In this document: positions 44,447 to 53,900 of the stretch, piece after piece
Layout: each line of letters begins with the position of its first letter
How positions within the stretch are numbered: the stretch's first letter is position 1
Source: Vibrio sp. 10N.261.45.E2
Lineage (GTDB): Bacteria > Pseudomonadota > Gammaproteobacteria > Enterobacterales > Vibrionaceae
Length of the DNA: 64,000 nt
Direction of reading: 5' to 3'
Assembly (NCBI RefSeq): GCF_002875705.1
Contig: NZ_MCZZ01000106.1
Location: 40,498 to 104,497 of the forward strand
The notes under the pieces: generated by a model
What the model saw: only the letters and a program-made list of their open reading frames with translations
Database searches by the model: none
Told to the model about the DNA's origin: nothing
Translations under genes and position numbers: made by a program

Positions 44447-45052
44447 ATGGATTTAAATGATTTTTTAGCTGAACTAGGTAGCTATAGCCACAACGCTCAG
44501 ATAGTTGTAGAGGATTCTTTAGTTGAGCAAGCTAAAGAGCACATTGCGCTTCATGTCACAAAGTCCAGTGGTAGCTTTCAGCGAATTGATTTTTCACAAG
44601 ATAGAAAGTTTGTTGAAGAAGAGGCTAAAGGCGCACTCGAACAACTGAAATGGAACAGTCGATATTTACCTCTGTTCGGGTTTATACCACGAGAGCTTAG
44701 TGGCTTCATTGACTTCAAAGAACATTTATCAAAGTTCAACGGCGTTGAGCATTCTTGGGGTAATTGGCAACGAGACTTACAACGAAATGAATTTGAGTTC
44801 AAAAGGACGAATAAAGAATTAGCATTCCTTAAATTGCTCGGGTTTGTTGGTTCTTTCAGTATGTTCAATCCACAATTGAATATAGTGCCAATAACGAACT
44901 TTGTGCAAAGTGAAAATGACGATTGGGTCGATACATGCCTTTTTGCTCTAATGCGACTGAACAGATATTGCTATGGCAGCATTGTTAATATCAATCCATC
45001 ACTTAGTGCAACAAGCGATTTGCGTTCAGTTTGCACTTTGATAAAAATTTGA
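44447..45052 (+). CDS. Hypothetical protein, 201 residues
   Basis: A soluble protein with AAGGGG upstream. Charged N-terminal half, cysteine-bearing C-terminal part. No recognised family. Confidence 0.7.
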   Translation: MDLNDFLAELGSYSHNAQIVVEDSLVEQAKEHIALHVTKSSGSFQRIDFSQDRKFVEEEAKGALEQLKWNSRYLPLFGFIPRELSGFIDFKEHLSKFNGVEHSWGNWQRDLQRNEFEFKRTNKELAFLKLLGFVGSFSMFNPQLNIVPITNFVQSENDDWVDTCLFALMRLNRYCYGSIVNINPSLSATSDLRSVCTLIKI

Positions 45053-45120
45053 TGAGCTTGAGCGTTCAGGTCTTGATCACAGCAAGTTTAAGCTATTAAG
45101 CGTATAGCGGGGAAAAGTTC

Positions 45121-45480
45121 ATGAAATCACTATTTAAACCAACGCTAATGATATTTGTTGGCTGTATGTATGCCTTGTTTTTTGTTGCGCATCAAAAAAA
45201 ATTCACCAAATTATTTGGTGAGAGCTTTAGTGATTTTACCAATGATATGCACAATAAAATGCCTTACTTTGGAATGATCTTGACTGTATTTTTAGGTGCA
45301 ATTTGTGTATTTGGTGGAGTGCTATTGTCTTTATGGATGCTTTTGTTTGTTTCTTCGTGGGGAGTCTTAGCGCCAGATACATATACAGAAAGCGACTTAG
45401 ATCCGCAAAGAAGAACTCTACCTGCTTTGCTTTTAGTTCTATCAGGTTATTGGGTCGCTAGTTTATATATTTCAAGCTAA
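45121..45480 (+). CDS. Small membrane protein, 119 residues
   Basis: GGGGAAAA site. Three hydrophobic segments (about 7-24, 48-80, 100-118). Family not recognised. It is followed closely by the next gene. Confidence 0.65.
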   Translation: MKSLFKPTLMIFVGCMYALFFVAHQKKFTKLFGESFSDFTNDMHNKMPYFGMILTVFLGAICVFGGVLLSLWMLLFVSSWGVLAPDTYTESDLDPQRRTLPALLLVLSGYWVASLYISS

Positions 45481-45492
45481 CGTAGAGGGAAA

Positions 45493-45708
45493 ATGATGAT
45501 AAAGCGTATCGAATTTAATGTTCTAGGATGTGGTATGAACACGAGAACGACAGCTAACGAACTTCTTATTGATGTCGCTCATGAGCGATTAAATAACTGG
45601 TTAGTTGAACACTCAGTTTCAATTGTCAGTATTGAATCTATTTATGAGACTAAAATTGACACTGGCGACAGTAGATTTATTTGCCTACGACTTTGGTATA
45701 CTGACTAA
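45493..45708 (+). CDS. Small hypothetical protein, 71 residues
   Basis: GAGGGA site, starts 12 bases after the membrane-protein stop. A soluble alpha/beta-type small protein, not recognised. Confidence 0.6.
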   Translation: MMIKRIEFNVLGCGMNTRTTANELLIDVAHERLNNWLVEHSVSIVSIESIYETKIDTGDSRFICLRLWYTD

Positions 45709-45782
45709 ACTGTAACCCACCACTAAGGCAAGAAAAGGAAAAAGTAACTGATGACCGAGCTGGTGGGTGCTTTCAAAAACGT

Positions 45783-46055
45783 TTAGTTAACTGGCTCATT
45801 GTCTTGAGGTTCAGACTTCACCGCACCTTCAACCATAAGTACCGACACCGCATAAATGGACTGTTCAACCGTGCCGTCTTCTTTAACACGTTCATATCCA
45901 CCAATGACCTTATCACCATGCACTTCTACTAATCGACTCACCGATTGTGGCTTTTGGTCACCAACCCGTTCCTGCACTGACTCCGATGCCACCCCTGACA
46001 CAGAGACAGTGAGAGACATCGAGAGCACCAAAAAAAAATTGAATTTCGAATTCAT
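45783..46055 (-). CDS. Exported small protein, 90 residues
   Basis: ATG 46055 starts a signal peptide (cleaved near SGVAS). A soluble, charged mature protein of about 65 residues. Weak TAGGAAG site. Family not recognised. Confidence 0.6.
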   Translation of the reverse strand: MNSKFNFFLVLSMSLTVSVSGVASESVQERVGDQKPQSVSRLVEVHGDKVIGGYERVKEDGTVEQSIYAVSVLMVEGAVKSEPQDNEPVN

Positions 46056-46117
46056 ACATTTACTTCCTAATCGCCGCACTTACTTGCTATATACAACAAA
46101 TCTCTTGGAGTTTAGTT

Positions 46118-46516
46118 TTAATAATGGCAGTTAGTGACTTCGCCTGTATGGAATATTTGAGTCGAAGCGGTATCACGGCTTGCAGTCCACACCGTGTAAC
46201 CAAATTTGCTAGGCCGAGCTTCCAACGTCCAGCCATCTTGTATCTCATAGGTAAACCGTGCCGTTTCTATGAAAGTAAACAGAGAGTGTCGGTAGAAAGT
46301 GATCACTTTCCCCTCTTTTATCTCTACAAACTCCGTCCAAGACATCAAGACAGCGACGAAGCACAAGCATATCACTTCAAATATTGGAGCCTGGTAACTG
46401 TGAGATGAACTGAATAACGATGTGTAAATCATAAACAGAGTCAAAACAATCACCCAACCTCTGACAAAGTTTAAAAGTGGCACGGTCGCTTGATATTTAT
46501 TAGAAGAAATAGTCAT
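46118..46516 (-). CDS. Hypothetical membrane protein, 132 residues
   Basis: Two hydrophobic segments (about 16-35 and 45-60) followed by a soluble beta-rich domain. Its start overlaps the end of the primase-like gene by 4 bases, so translation is probably coupled. Confidence 0.65.
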   Translation of the reverse strand: MTISSNKYQATVPLLNFVRGWVIVLTLFMIYTSLFSSSHSYQAPIFEVICLCFVAVLMSWTEFVEIKEGKVITFYRHSLFTFIETARFTYEIQDGWTLEARPSKFGYTVWTASRDTASTQIFHTGEVTNCHY

Positions 46517-47430
46517 TGAATTAACTCCGAAATACGTTGATAAGAACCTGGAACCTTGCGACTAAACCAATCGTAACGATGCATCTTTTGATTAGGACTA
46601 AATACATAATCTTGACTCTTGGTTTTGGTCCATACGGCAACCACTAATTTCGCTTTAAATTCATCACTCAAAAACTCAATAGCTCTAGGAGTCATAAAGT
46701 TTGGGTTAATGAAATAAGCGGATAAGCCTTTTGACCAACACATGTCTATAAACAGTGGATCATCAGAAACAAACACTCGTTTTGTTTTGTTCGTACCTTT
46801 TGTATAGGAACGAATGAAAGGTGATTTGGCGGAGCTATATCCATTAAGTTTTATGAACACCAAGCGGCCTTGGTTAACGAACAAGAGTATTGGTTCGCCT
46901 TGAAACTCGTTAATCGATTCGATAACTGCGCTGGGAACCCAGCCATTGACTTCGTGTAAATATTCTATGAACGCTTCAGCTTCTGGAATATATGATAGAT
47001 GCTCAGGCACATTACGTTCATCTATCGACAGCCCCCACTTTTCTACCTCTTTTGGCAACACTCTCAACCTAGCTATATCCATAACCATATCGGTGAATTT
47101 TACATCTTCAGGTTTTAGTTCGCGGTATATGTCTGCAGGTACATCCACACCGGCTAAACGTCCTAATTCTATAACGGCTCGATTCGTCGTTACGGCATGG
47201 TCATTTGAATAGGCGTCGATAATCGAAGTCGGCCCACAAGATTCACAGTTGAAGCTGCCAGTGCCTAAAAAGTGAGTCCCCTTGTTTCCGCAGCTAGGGC
47301 ATAACAACTCAACCATTTCACCAGCACCTAATCTGGGGACCAGGTGACCAAAGGCTTGATCGATTGTTTCTTGGGTCATCTTTGGGAATAGATGCTCTTT
47401 CAAATATCCATTAACTAGATCGGAATCCAT
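46513..47430 (-). CDS. Primase-like zinc-ribbon protein
   Basis: ATG 47430 (305 residues) has GGAGATGCG upstream; ATG 47451 is possible. A CPSCG and CESCG pair near residues 44-48 and 62-66 forms a zinc ribbon, as in CHC2-type primase N-termini. The rest has no obvious catalytic site. It may bind DNA for replication of the element. Confidence 0.6.
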   Translation of the reverse strand: MDSDLVNGYLKEHLFPKMTQETIDQAFGHLVPRLGAGEMVELLCPSCGNKGTHFLGTGSFNCESCGPTSIIDAYSNDHAVTTNRAVIELGRLAGVDVPADIYRELKPEDVKFTDMVMDIARLRVLPKEVEKWGLSIDERNVPEHLSYIPEAEAFIEYLHEVNGWVPSAVIESINEFQGEPILLFVNQGRLVFIKLNGYSSAKSPFIRSYTKGTNKTKRVFVSDDPLFIDMCWSKGLSAYFINPNFMTPRAIEFLSDEFKAKLVVAVWTKTKSQDYVFSPNQKMHRYDWFSRKVPGSYQRISELIQ

Positions 47431-47655
47431 ACGCATCTCCGTTTCATTCATTTACACCGAAGGTAGTAAAGAAAGAATGGAGCATTAACGCGATAAAATG
47501 GTTAAATAATGAAAGATATTTGGATGTTTATTAGGTGTGAAGGAGTAAAGAGGTATCGAGGTAATGAAGATTGAGACTGGATAATTAAGTCTCCATTTTA
47601 ACCTTTAGAGTGAAACTGTTGAATGTAGGTCGCTTCAAACAGCATAATATTTTCC

Positions 47656-47838
47656 CTACTTGTTCGGTTTGGTTATACGGTTATAAATCAATGCACCATT
47701 AAATATCGCGACACCTATCGCTACAACCGTCATCAACATCAGAGGCAATTGAGTTGTTCGAGTAGCTTCGTAATCTGTTAGTAGAACCCAGACCAAGAAC
47801 GCGAACGCAATAACTACCGAACAACGCGCAGCAGTCAT
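47656..47838 (-). CDS. Small membrane protein, 60 residues
   Basis: Two hydrophobic helices (about 5-20 and 34-52). Its ATG overlaps the stop of the preceding gene by one base. Family not recognised. Confidence 0.6.
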   Translation of the reverse strand: MTAARCSVVIAFAFLVWVLLTDYEATRTTQLPLMLMTVVAIGVAIFNGALIYNRITKPNK

Positions 47839-48053
47839 TAATCATCGTCACCTTCAAAGGCTTTGTCTCGATCCATCTCATTTGAAAGCCAAGCCAGATA
47901 CGGAAGACCTCCAACAAATTTGTCTTCTTCTCTCTCTGCGACTGAATGACGGTTCGCGACGCCACGTTTCTTTACTCCAGAGTTTCTGCGTCGGTTGTTC
48001 TGCATTCTATTGCAGAAATCATCATGATTTTGTTGCTCTGATCTACGTGACAT
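47838..48053 (-). CDS. Small basic-acidic hypothetical protein, 71 residues
   Basis: AAGGAGAT site before ATG 48053. An N-terminal arginine/asparagine-rich basic part and an acidic end. Coupled to the small membrane-protein gene. Family not recognised. Confidence 0.6.
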   Translation of the reverse strand: MSRRSEQQNHDDFCNRMQNNRRRNSGVKKRGVANRHSVAEREEDKFVGGLPYLAWLSNEMDRDKAFEGDDD

Positions 48054-48142
48054 ATTGGTATCTCCTTTTTTATCCTAATTTAGTTATACAACAAAAAAAC
48101 GATTTATGAATCCGTTGTAAACCTAAAAAGGGGGGACAATAT

Positions 48143-49489
48143 TCAGAAATGTTGTATCGCTCGGTCTGTACAGTTCCCTGTCGCCGCATTACAACCGATG
48201 ACGACATTCTGATGATAAAGTGTTGGGTCGTTGTCGAAGATGGGTAGTTCTGCACCCTCTGTTGCCCTCTGAGGCATATTTATACGACTTGCTTCAAATG
48301 TGTCTATCTTGCTCTCCATAAACCCTTGCCATTGTATAGGAGACATCTGAGCATACAGTTCAGGTTCAATACCAATAGTTAAGCGACTAGCGGCTGATTT
48401 ACTGGCCGACATAGCAAAGTGTTCTATTTGCTTATCCGCCAATTCCACTGAATATTCATATTCGAATTTGTCCCAAATACAGTAAGAGTAATTATCCTCT
48501 TTTGATGTTTTTGATTCACGATCACCTTTAAAGCTACCAACTCTCACCAATTGGGTTTGTGAATAAAGGGGAATCGTCAGCTTGGTATCGCTTTCATATA
48601 AAGCCTGTAGTACCGGTGAATGAAATTGAAACACTTTCGGCTCAATACAAAGTTGTCGTACTCGCAGTTGGTGGCCATCATCAAAGTGATTCCCAAGACT
48701 CACTTTTGATGAAATGTTTCCCTGATGAACAACACGAAAGTACATGTCCATTCCATAGCCGTTACTATCGATAATCTTAGCTAGACGCGAATAAAGGTCA
48801 TGATTGCCATATGAGCTCCCACGCGAACGTAATGTGACTTTTACAGTGCTACTAGAAGTGCGCTCGATACCAACTACTTGTGTGAAGATCATGAAATCCG
48901 AATAATGGCGTGCTATCTGAGTCACAATCCGCATTGCCTTAATGTCTCGATCTACCAACTCAATCTCATGAAGCCGCTGCCGTAATGAGTTAACCATATC
49001 AATATCGTCACTGTGTTGACTCAATCTCTCGATCTGTTTCGACAGCAACGCAATACGATTTCGCACGGGGTGACCTGACTCCCGATGGTATTGCTCCAAG
49101 GTTCTTCTCAAAACCTCGTCATTTTGTATCATTTCAAGCTGCGACTGGAACTCTTCCTTATCTATATCCACTCTGACTGTCATTGAAACACATTTGAACT
49201 CTTCACCAGTGCAATTCTTAACTGACTGGTTAAGTACATCCACATCAGCGACAAGAGGCAGTAAGACCTTTAATGTCTCAAGATAAGAGCCGTTATAGCT
49301 TTCAGTGGTTTTAACGTAACCACGTAAATCCGCTTTCGAGATAGCCACATACGCAGCCTCGTCTTTCAATTGTTGGAAATATGCGCGTGTCAGCTGTTCA
49401 CTAGGAACAACTCGATCGACACTCGCTTCAAAGGTCTTTGCTGTTGCAAAGCTAGACATCACCATCAACATGATCAATAAACGTTTCAT
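48143..49489 (-). CDS. Exported protein, 448 residues (downstream of traG)
   Basis: Signal peptide, then a periplasmic-looking protein. The N-terminal part has a helix-strand layout and a cysteine pair (NCTGEEFKC, about residues 90-98) followed by VRVDIDKEEF. The next gene upstream has the same plan. A coiled-coil segment (about 150-190) follows, then a beta-rich part. It ends near a short gap to the small gene. Its job is unknown; the position suggests a transfer or entry-exclusion role. Start 3 bases from the upstream stop. Confidence 0.7.
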   Translation of the reverse strand: MKRLLIMLMVMSSFATAKTFEASVDRVVPSEQLTRAYFQQLKDEAAYVAISKADLRGYVKTTESYNGSYLETLKVLLPLVADVDVLNQSVKNCTGEEFKCVSMTVRVDIDKEEFQSQLEMIQNDEVLRRTLEQYHRESGHPVRNRIALLSKQIERLSQHSDDIDMVNSLRQRLHEIELVDRDIKAMRIVTQIARHYSDFMIFTQVVGIERTSSSTVKVTLRSRGSSYGNHDLYSRLAKIIDSNGYGMDMYFRVVHQGNISSKVSLGNHFDDGHQLRVRQLCIEPKVFQFHSPVLQALYESDTKLTIPLYSQTQLVRVGSFKGDRESKTSKEDNYSYCIWDKFEYEYSVELADKQIEHFAMSASKSAASRLTIGIEPELYAQMSPIQWQGFMESKIDTFEASRINMPQRATEGAELPIFDNDPTLYHQNVVIGCNAATGNCTDRAIQHF

Positions 49490-49492
49490 ACA

Positions 49493-50902
49493 TCAATGCC
49501 CTACTTCTAACGAATGAATGCCAGTACCATAGCCAGCTGTCTGTAACCCAACGTATGGCACTTCATGAGAACGTGTTGGCTGATAGCGTTCGATTCTTAA
49601 AGGGTATCTCATTCCGGCTGCGACACTCGATAAAGCAACATGAGGCTGGCCATTTACCATCGACATAAACTGCTTTGGGGTGATGTGGTGAGAAATGCAA
49701 ACCGAATCAATACAACCTTGTCGTATATTTTGGATTTCTTGAGTGTATCGTTCCTTAACCCATACCCGATTGAAATTAGAATCTACCAACAACCAATCAT
49801 TCATGTTCGTGTCTACCCCATGAAAATCAGTGTCAACGTTATGCATACGAACAACATTGATTACCGAAACATAGGAGCCAATCATAGATGCCTGAGTATT
49901 TGAATTCTTGAACACAAACTCTCCATTACGTAATTCGCAATAGGCAGGGATACCTGAACGCTTTATTACAGATTCTGAGGGTACGTCTCTATTGAAGTAG
50001 TAACCGCGACCTATATGGAAAACTTCTCCTGCAATCTCAATCACCACTTCTGGCTCTTGATGAAATAATTGAGCGGTAGCTACCGACTTATGCGCAATAT
50101 ACTCGTCTGCTGATACAAACATCAGACACTGGTACTTCGCCCTAAACTCGACCTGTTCAGTGATGGCCAGTTTCATCGTCACATACCGAGTATCAGAAAT
50201 TAAGAATGGAGACGATTTTGCTAGTTTTTGAATATGCTGAGAACCTGGAAGTGAAAAGGCATATCCGATGTACTGGGAAGCATTAGATTTACCTATAAAA
50301 TCAAATACTGGGATCGGACTCAATTCAACTCTTTGAGATGGAGGACTTATGTCTTTGAACATCTGGGATACCTGAATGCGTTTTACTAAATCTTGCTGTT
50401 CCTTAGCTCTTAGTCTTAACCATTGAGAGTAGATCCCGTCCTCTGCATCATACTGAATAGGTAAATGACTGTATCGAGACTCAATCAATGAGAATTGGTA
50501 GATCTGTGCATCGAGTACATTTTGGGGCTCTGAATGGAGTTTTGAAAATCCAGCCACTCTATTTTGTAGTTTTTGACTGATAGCGTCCAAAATTTGCTCA
50601 TCAACGATGATTTTGATTTTTGTTTCTAAACAATAACCAACCTCACATACCTTTCGGTTCTGCGAGAGAATCACAAGTTCCTGTATAGATGGGAGATACG
50701 AATACAAAAGATGGTCTTGATCCCCTTTAGATATGGTTTTCTTTATCTTGTCCAATGCATTGACTTTGGCAGCCTCCACACCTAAAGCTTCCAATCCAAC
50801 TGTAGTTTGTTTATCCATGGCCAATGAACTATGGCCTGAAACTTCATAGGCTTCTGATACACAGGAGATAACTAGCAATAGTATGGCAACGTTCAATTTC
50901 AT
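49493..50902 (-). CDS. Exported protein, 469 residues (downstream of traG)
   Basis: Signal peptide ending near SEA, then a protein with a layout like its neighbour: helical N-terminal module, VCEVGYC cysteine pair, then IKIIVDEQIL. The two probably are diverged paralogues. The C-terminal part (about 230-469) has several conserved aromatic motifs but I recognise no family. Lies 93 bases after the traG stop, beyond a strong terminator. Confidence 0.7.
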   Translation of the reverse strand: MKLNVAILLLVISCVSEAYEVSGHSSLAMDKQTTVGLEALGVEAAKVNALDKIKKTISKGDQDHLLYSYLPSIQELVILSQNRKVCEVGYCLETKIKIIVDEQILDAISQKLQNRVAGFSKLHSEPQNVLDAQIYQFSLIESRYSHLPIQYDAEDGIYSQWLRLRAKEQQDLVKRIQVSQMFKDISPPSQRVELSPIPVFDFIGKSNASQYIGYAFSLPGSQHIQKLAKSSPFLISDTRYVTMKLAITEQVEFRAKYQCLMFVSADEYIAHKSVATAQLFHQEPEVVIEIAGEVFHIGRGYYFNRDVPSESVIKRSGIPAYCELRNGEFVFKNSNTQASMIGSYVSVINVVRMHNVDTDFHGVDTNMNDWLLVDSNFNRVWVKERYTQEIQNIRQGCIDSVCISHHITPKQFMSMVNGQPHVALSSVAAGMRYPLRIERYQPTRSHEVPYVGLQTAGYGTGIHSLEVGH

Positions 50903-50912
50903 TGGTTAAACC

Positions 50913-50954
50913 TAAAAAAAACCCTATTGGCACTTGTATACACCAATAGGGTTT
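50913..50954 (-). terminator. Terminator after traG
   Basis: AAACCCTATTGG (50919-50930) pairs with CCAATAGGGTTT (50943-50954); on the minus strand it is followed by a T7 run at 50913-50920. It separates traG from the two exported-protein genes. Confidence 0.88.
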
Positions 50955-50994
50955 AGTTATTAGAAATATCGCTGGAACGATATCGTTTTCGGCA

Positions 50995-53900
50995 TTATGT
51001 CAATTTCGTATCTTGGTCGTAATTCACATCACCGTCTATTTCGCCTACCGAACCTCCTAAACCAACGACAGTATCTAGCTTGTCTCCATTAATGATTTCG
51101 TCTGCGTCCATTTCTAGGTTTGTTTTGTCACCTGTAGTTAACGCTCTCGCGATATCAAGTTTGCCACCATTGTTGTCTAAATCGGCATTTGGGGCTGGTG
51201 GATTAGAATCCGTAGTACCATCATTCGGAGCCTCAAAGCTAGTTGATGCCAACTGTGAACCACTCTCTCGTACTTCAGTATCAGTATCATTACCGTTGTA
51301 AGGAGCGGTCGAATTGTCGATCTGGTTAGGACTACTCATTGCAACTTCAGTATCTGAGTGATCGTTAACTGGCTGTTCCGATGCTTCAAAGACAGACGGA
51401 CTAGATTCCGTAGTACCTTCATTCGGAGCATCAAAGCTAGTCGATGCCAATTGAGATCCACTCTCTCTTACTTCAGTATCATTATCAGTACCGTTGTAAG
51501 GAGCGGTCGAATTATCGAACTGACTAGTGCTTTCAGATGCTAATTGTGTTTCAAACTGACCTGTCGTGGCTTGGTCACGCCCCTCAATAACTGAAGAGTT
51601 CGCACCTGACTGGTCTATGTGTTGAGTCGGCTCATTGATTTGAGTGCCGGTGTTATTAGATGCCAACTGTTCACTCATCACATTTGATAGTTCTTTCGTT
51701 CCGTTAGCTATCAGGATTGCATCCTCTGAATTGATGTCTCCGCTTTGAACTGCGTTGAATATTTCAACTCCCTCATCAGCTGTCAGTTGGCCATTCGCGA
51801 TTGCCTCCATAACTATTTCCTTATCACCATCGGCCATTCCACTAAATTGAGATGATTCGAGTAATGCCTGATCCATCGCTCCACTACCTGTAACAGTTGG
51901 CGAGTTAGGGTCATTAAGTGCTGCTAGTTGAGTTTGATTTCCTACCTTATATTCATTGTTTGGAACGTCATCAGCCTGAGTATTAGGAATATTGGCAAAT
52001 TGGCCCAGATTAGCAGGACCGTCCTGTTCTGAATTAGCAGGACTTGGGTTCGATGCCACGCTGTCGGTCGTTTTCTGTGGTGAAGCACTCGCTACTTGAG
52101 TCGCAGGCGTCACAGTACTTGATTGAGGCGCTTGCTGCTGCTCTGAACCAACAGGACGTGGGTTCAATGCCACGCTGTCGGTCGTTTTCTGCGGTGAAAC
52201 ACTCGCTACTTGAGTCGCAGGCTGTGGCTGTGAACTATCAGGGTTCGTTGACACGGTATCCGCTGCTTGCTGTGGTGTAGCGCTTGCCACTTGAGTCGCA
52301 GGCGTCACAGTACTTGATTGTGGCGCTTGCTGCTGCTCTGAACTTACAGGACGTGGGTTCGATGCCACGCTGTCGGTCGTTTTCTGCGGTGAAGCACTCG
52401 CTACTAGAGTCTCAGACTGTGGCTGTGAACTCTCAGGGTTCGTTGCCACGGTATCCGCTGCTTGCTGTGGTGTAGCGCTTGATACTTGAGGCGCAGGTGT
52501 GAACGTACTCGGTTGTGCTGTTGGACCTTGGTTTTTTAGCGTATCTTCACTACCGGCTCTGTCTTGTTTCGGTTCGGTATTAGATTCAGGAGTTCCTTGG
52601 TTACCGTTATTTTGACTCAAAGATTGGTCGTTCTCATTGTTTGTAGGTGATAACGTACTTGGCAATGCACTCACGACCATTGACGCTAACTTGGCCATTC
52701 CCGTTAATTCATTCCCTTGGGAATTTTGTTGCGTTTGAACTGTGGTCGAAGGGGCAACCGGTGCAGGCTCGTTGTTACCACCTGCAGATTCACCAACAAC
52801 ACCGTTATTTTGGTTAGAAGCCAAAAGCTGTTCTTTGTCTTCTACTTCGGAAATCGCTTGATTAGCCGTGACTTCACCTGAGCCGACTGAATTGAACAAT
52901 TGTGAACCTTCTTTAACCGTCATTGTGTTCTTTTCAATGGCATCAAACACTTTAGCTTTCTGATCATCAGTCATACCACTACCGTCAGAGGCTTCCATTA
53001 AAGCGATACTTTGCGCTGCTGTTTCTGCAAATTTGTTCATTGAACTTGGGACTTGCAAAGGTTCGTTTGACGGTTTAGAACCTGGCACCGCTGTATTCGC
53101 TACGGCGTCATTAACACCCGTTAATGGCGTCGTTCCGTTAGATTGGCCCTCTTTAATTGCAGCTTCGTTTTGCTCTTTACCTGTCGCTTCAAGTTGTGAC
53201 AACTTCACATCATTCGGTGTATCTTTCGCTGCGTGGTAAGCTTTCTGGTGTTCAGCCCCATCTTCTGTTCCAATCTGGAAGTTATGCTTAGATAACAACT
53301 TGCCATTGACGACATCGTAGTTCTTATTCACCTCTGACTGTTCAGATAAGTTGGATACTTGTTCGTCGGACAGCTTAGTTCCTAGTGTTGAAGCAACATG
53401 AGCAACGTTGTTGTAATCAACATCTCTGAACCCATCTTTAGAACCCCCCATAAACAGTTTGTAGTCCTCTAAAGCTTCCATTGTGTATTTTCCAGACGCA
53501 AGCCCACCTACTTCTTTAGCAAATGACTCGTCTTCTGACATTTGTGTTCTTAGTTGTTCTATATTTCCAACCGCATTATTGTGATGCTTGATTTCGGTGT
53601 CACTTAGTAACCCGTCTTTATTAAGCGTGTTCTCATCACTGGTTAGCGCGATCACTGCGGCACCATACACGCCTTCGGAGTTCGTTGTGAGCCCAAAATC
53701 ACGAGCACTTGGGTTTGTCGCAATTTGTGGTCTTGTTAATAAATCAGCACCTTTATTTAAAGGTGATTCTAAGTGCTTCATATTTTCTTTGGCTGGCTCA
53801 GAAAGCTGTTGCTCTGTCGCAGAGTGAACCTGAGAAACCAGACTCGCTGCAACGCCGTTTACTAATCCACCAGCATCTTTAGCAGCACTCTTAACTTCTT

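Noticed and set aside
45715..45768. Inverted repeat ACCCACCA/TGGTGGGT between convergent genes
   Set aside because: The loop is 38 bases and no T-run follows, so it is a weak terminator candidate and was not listed.
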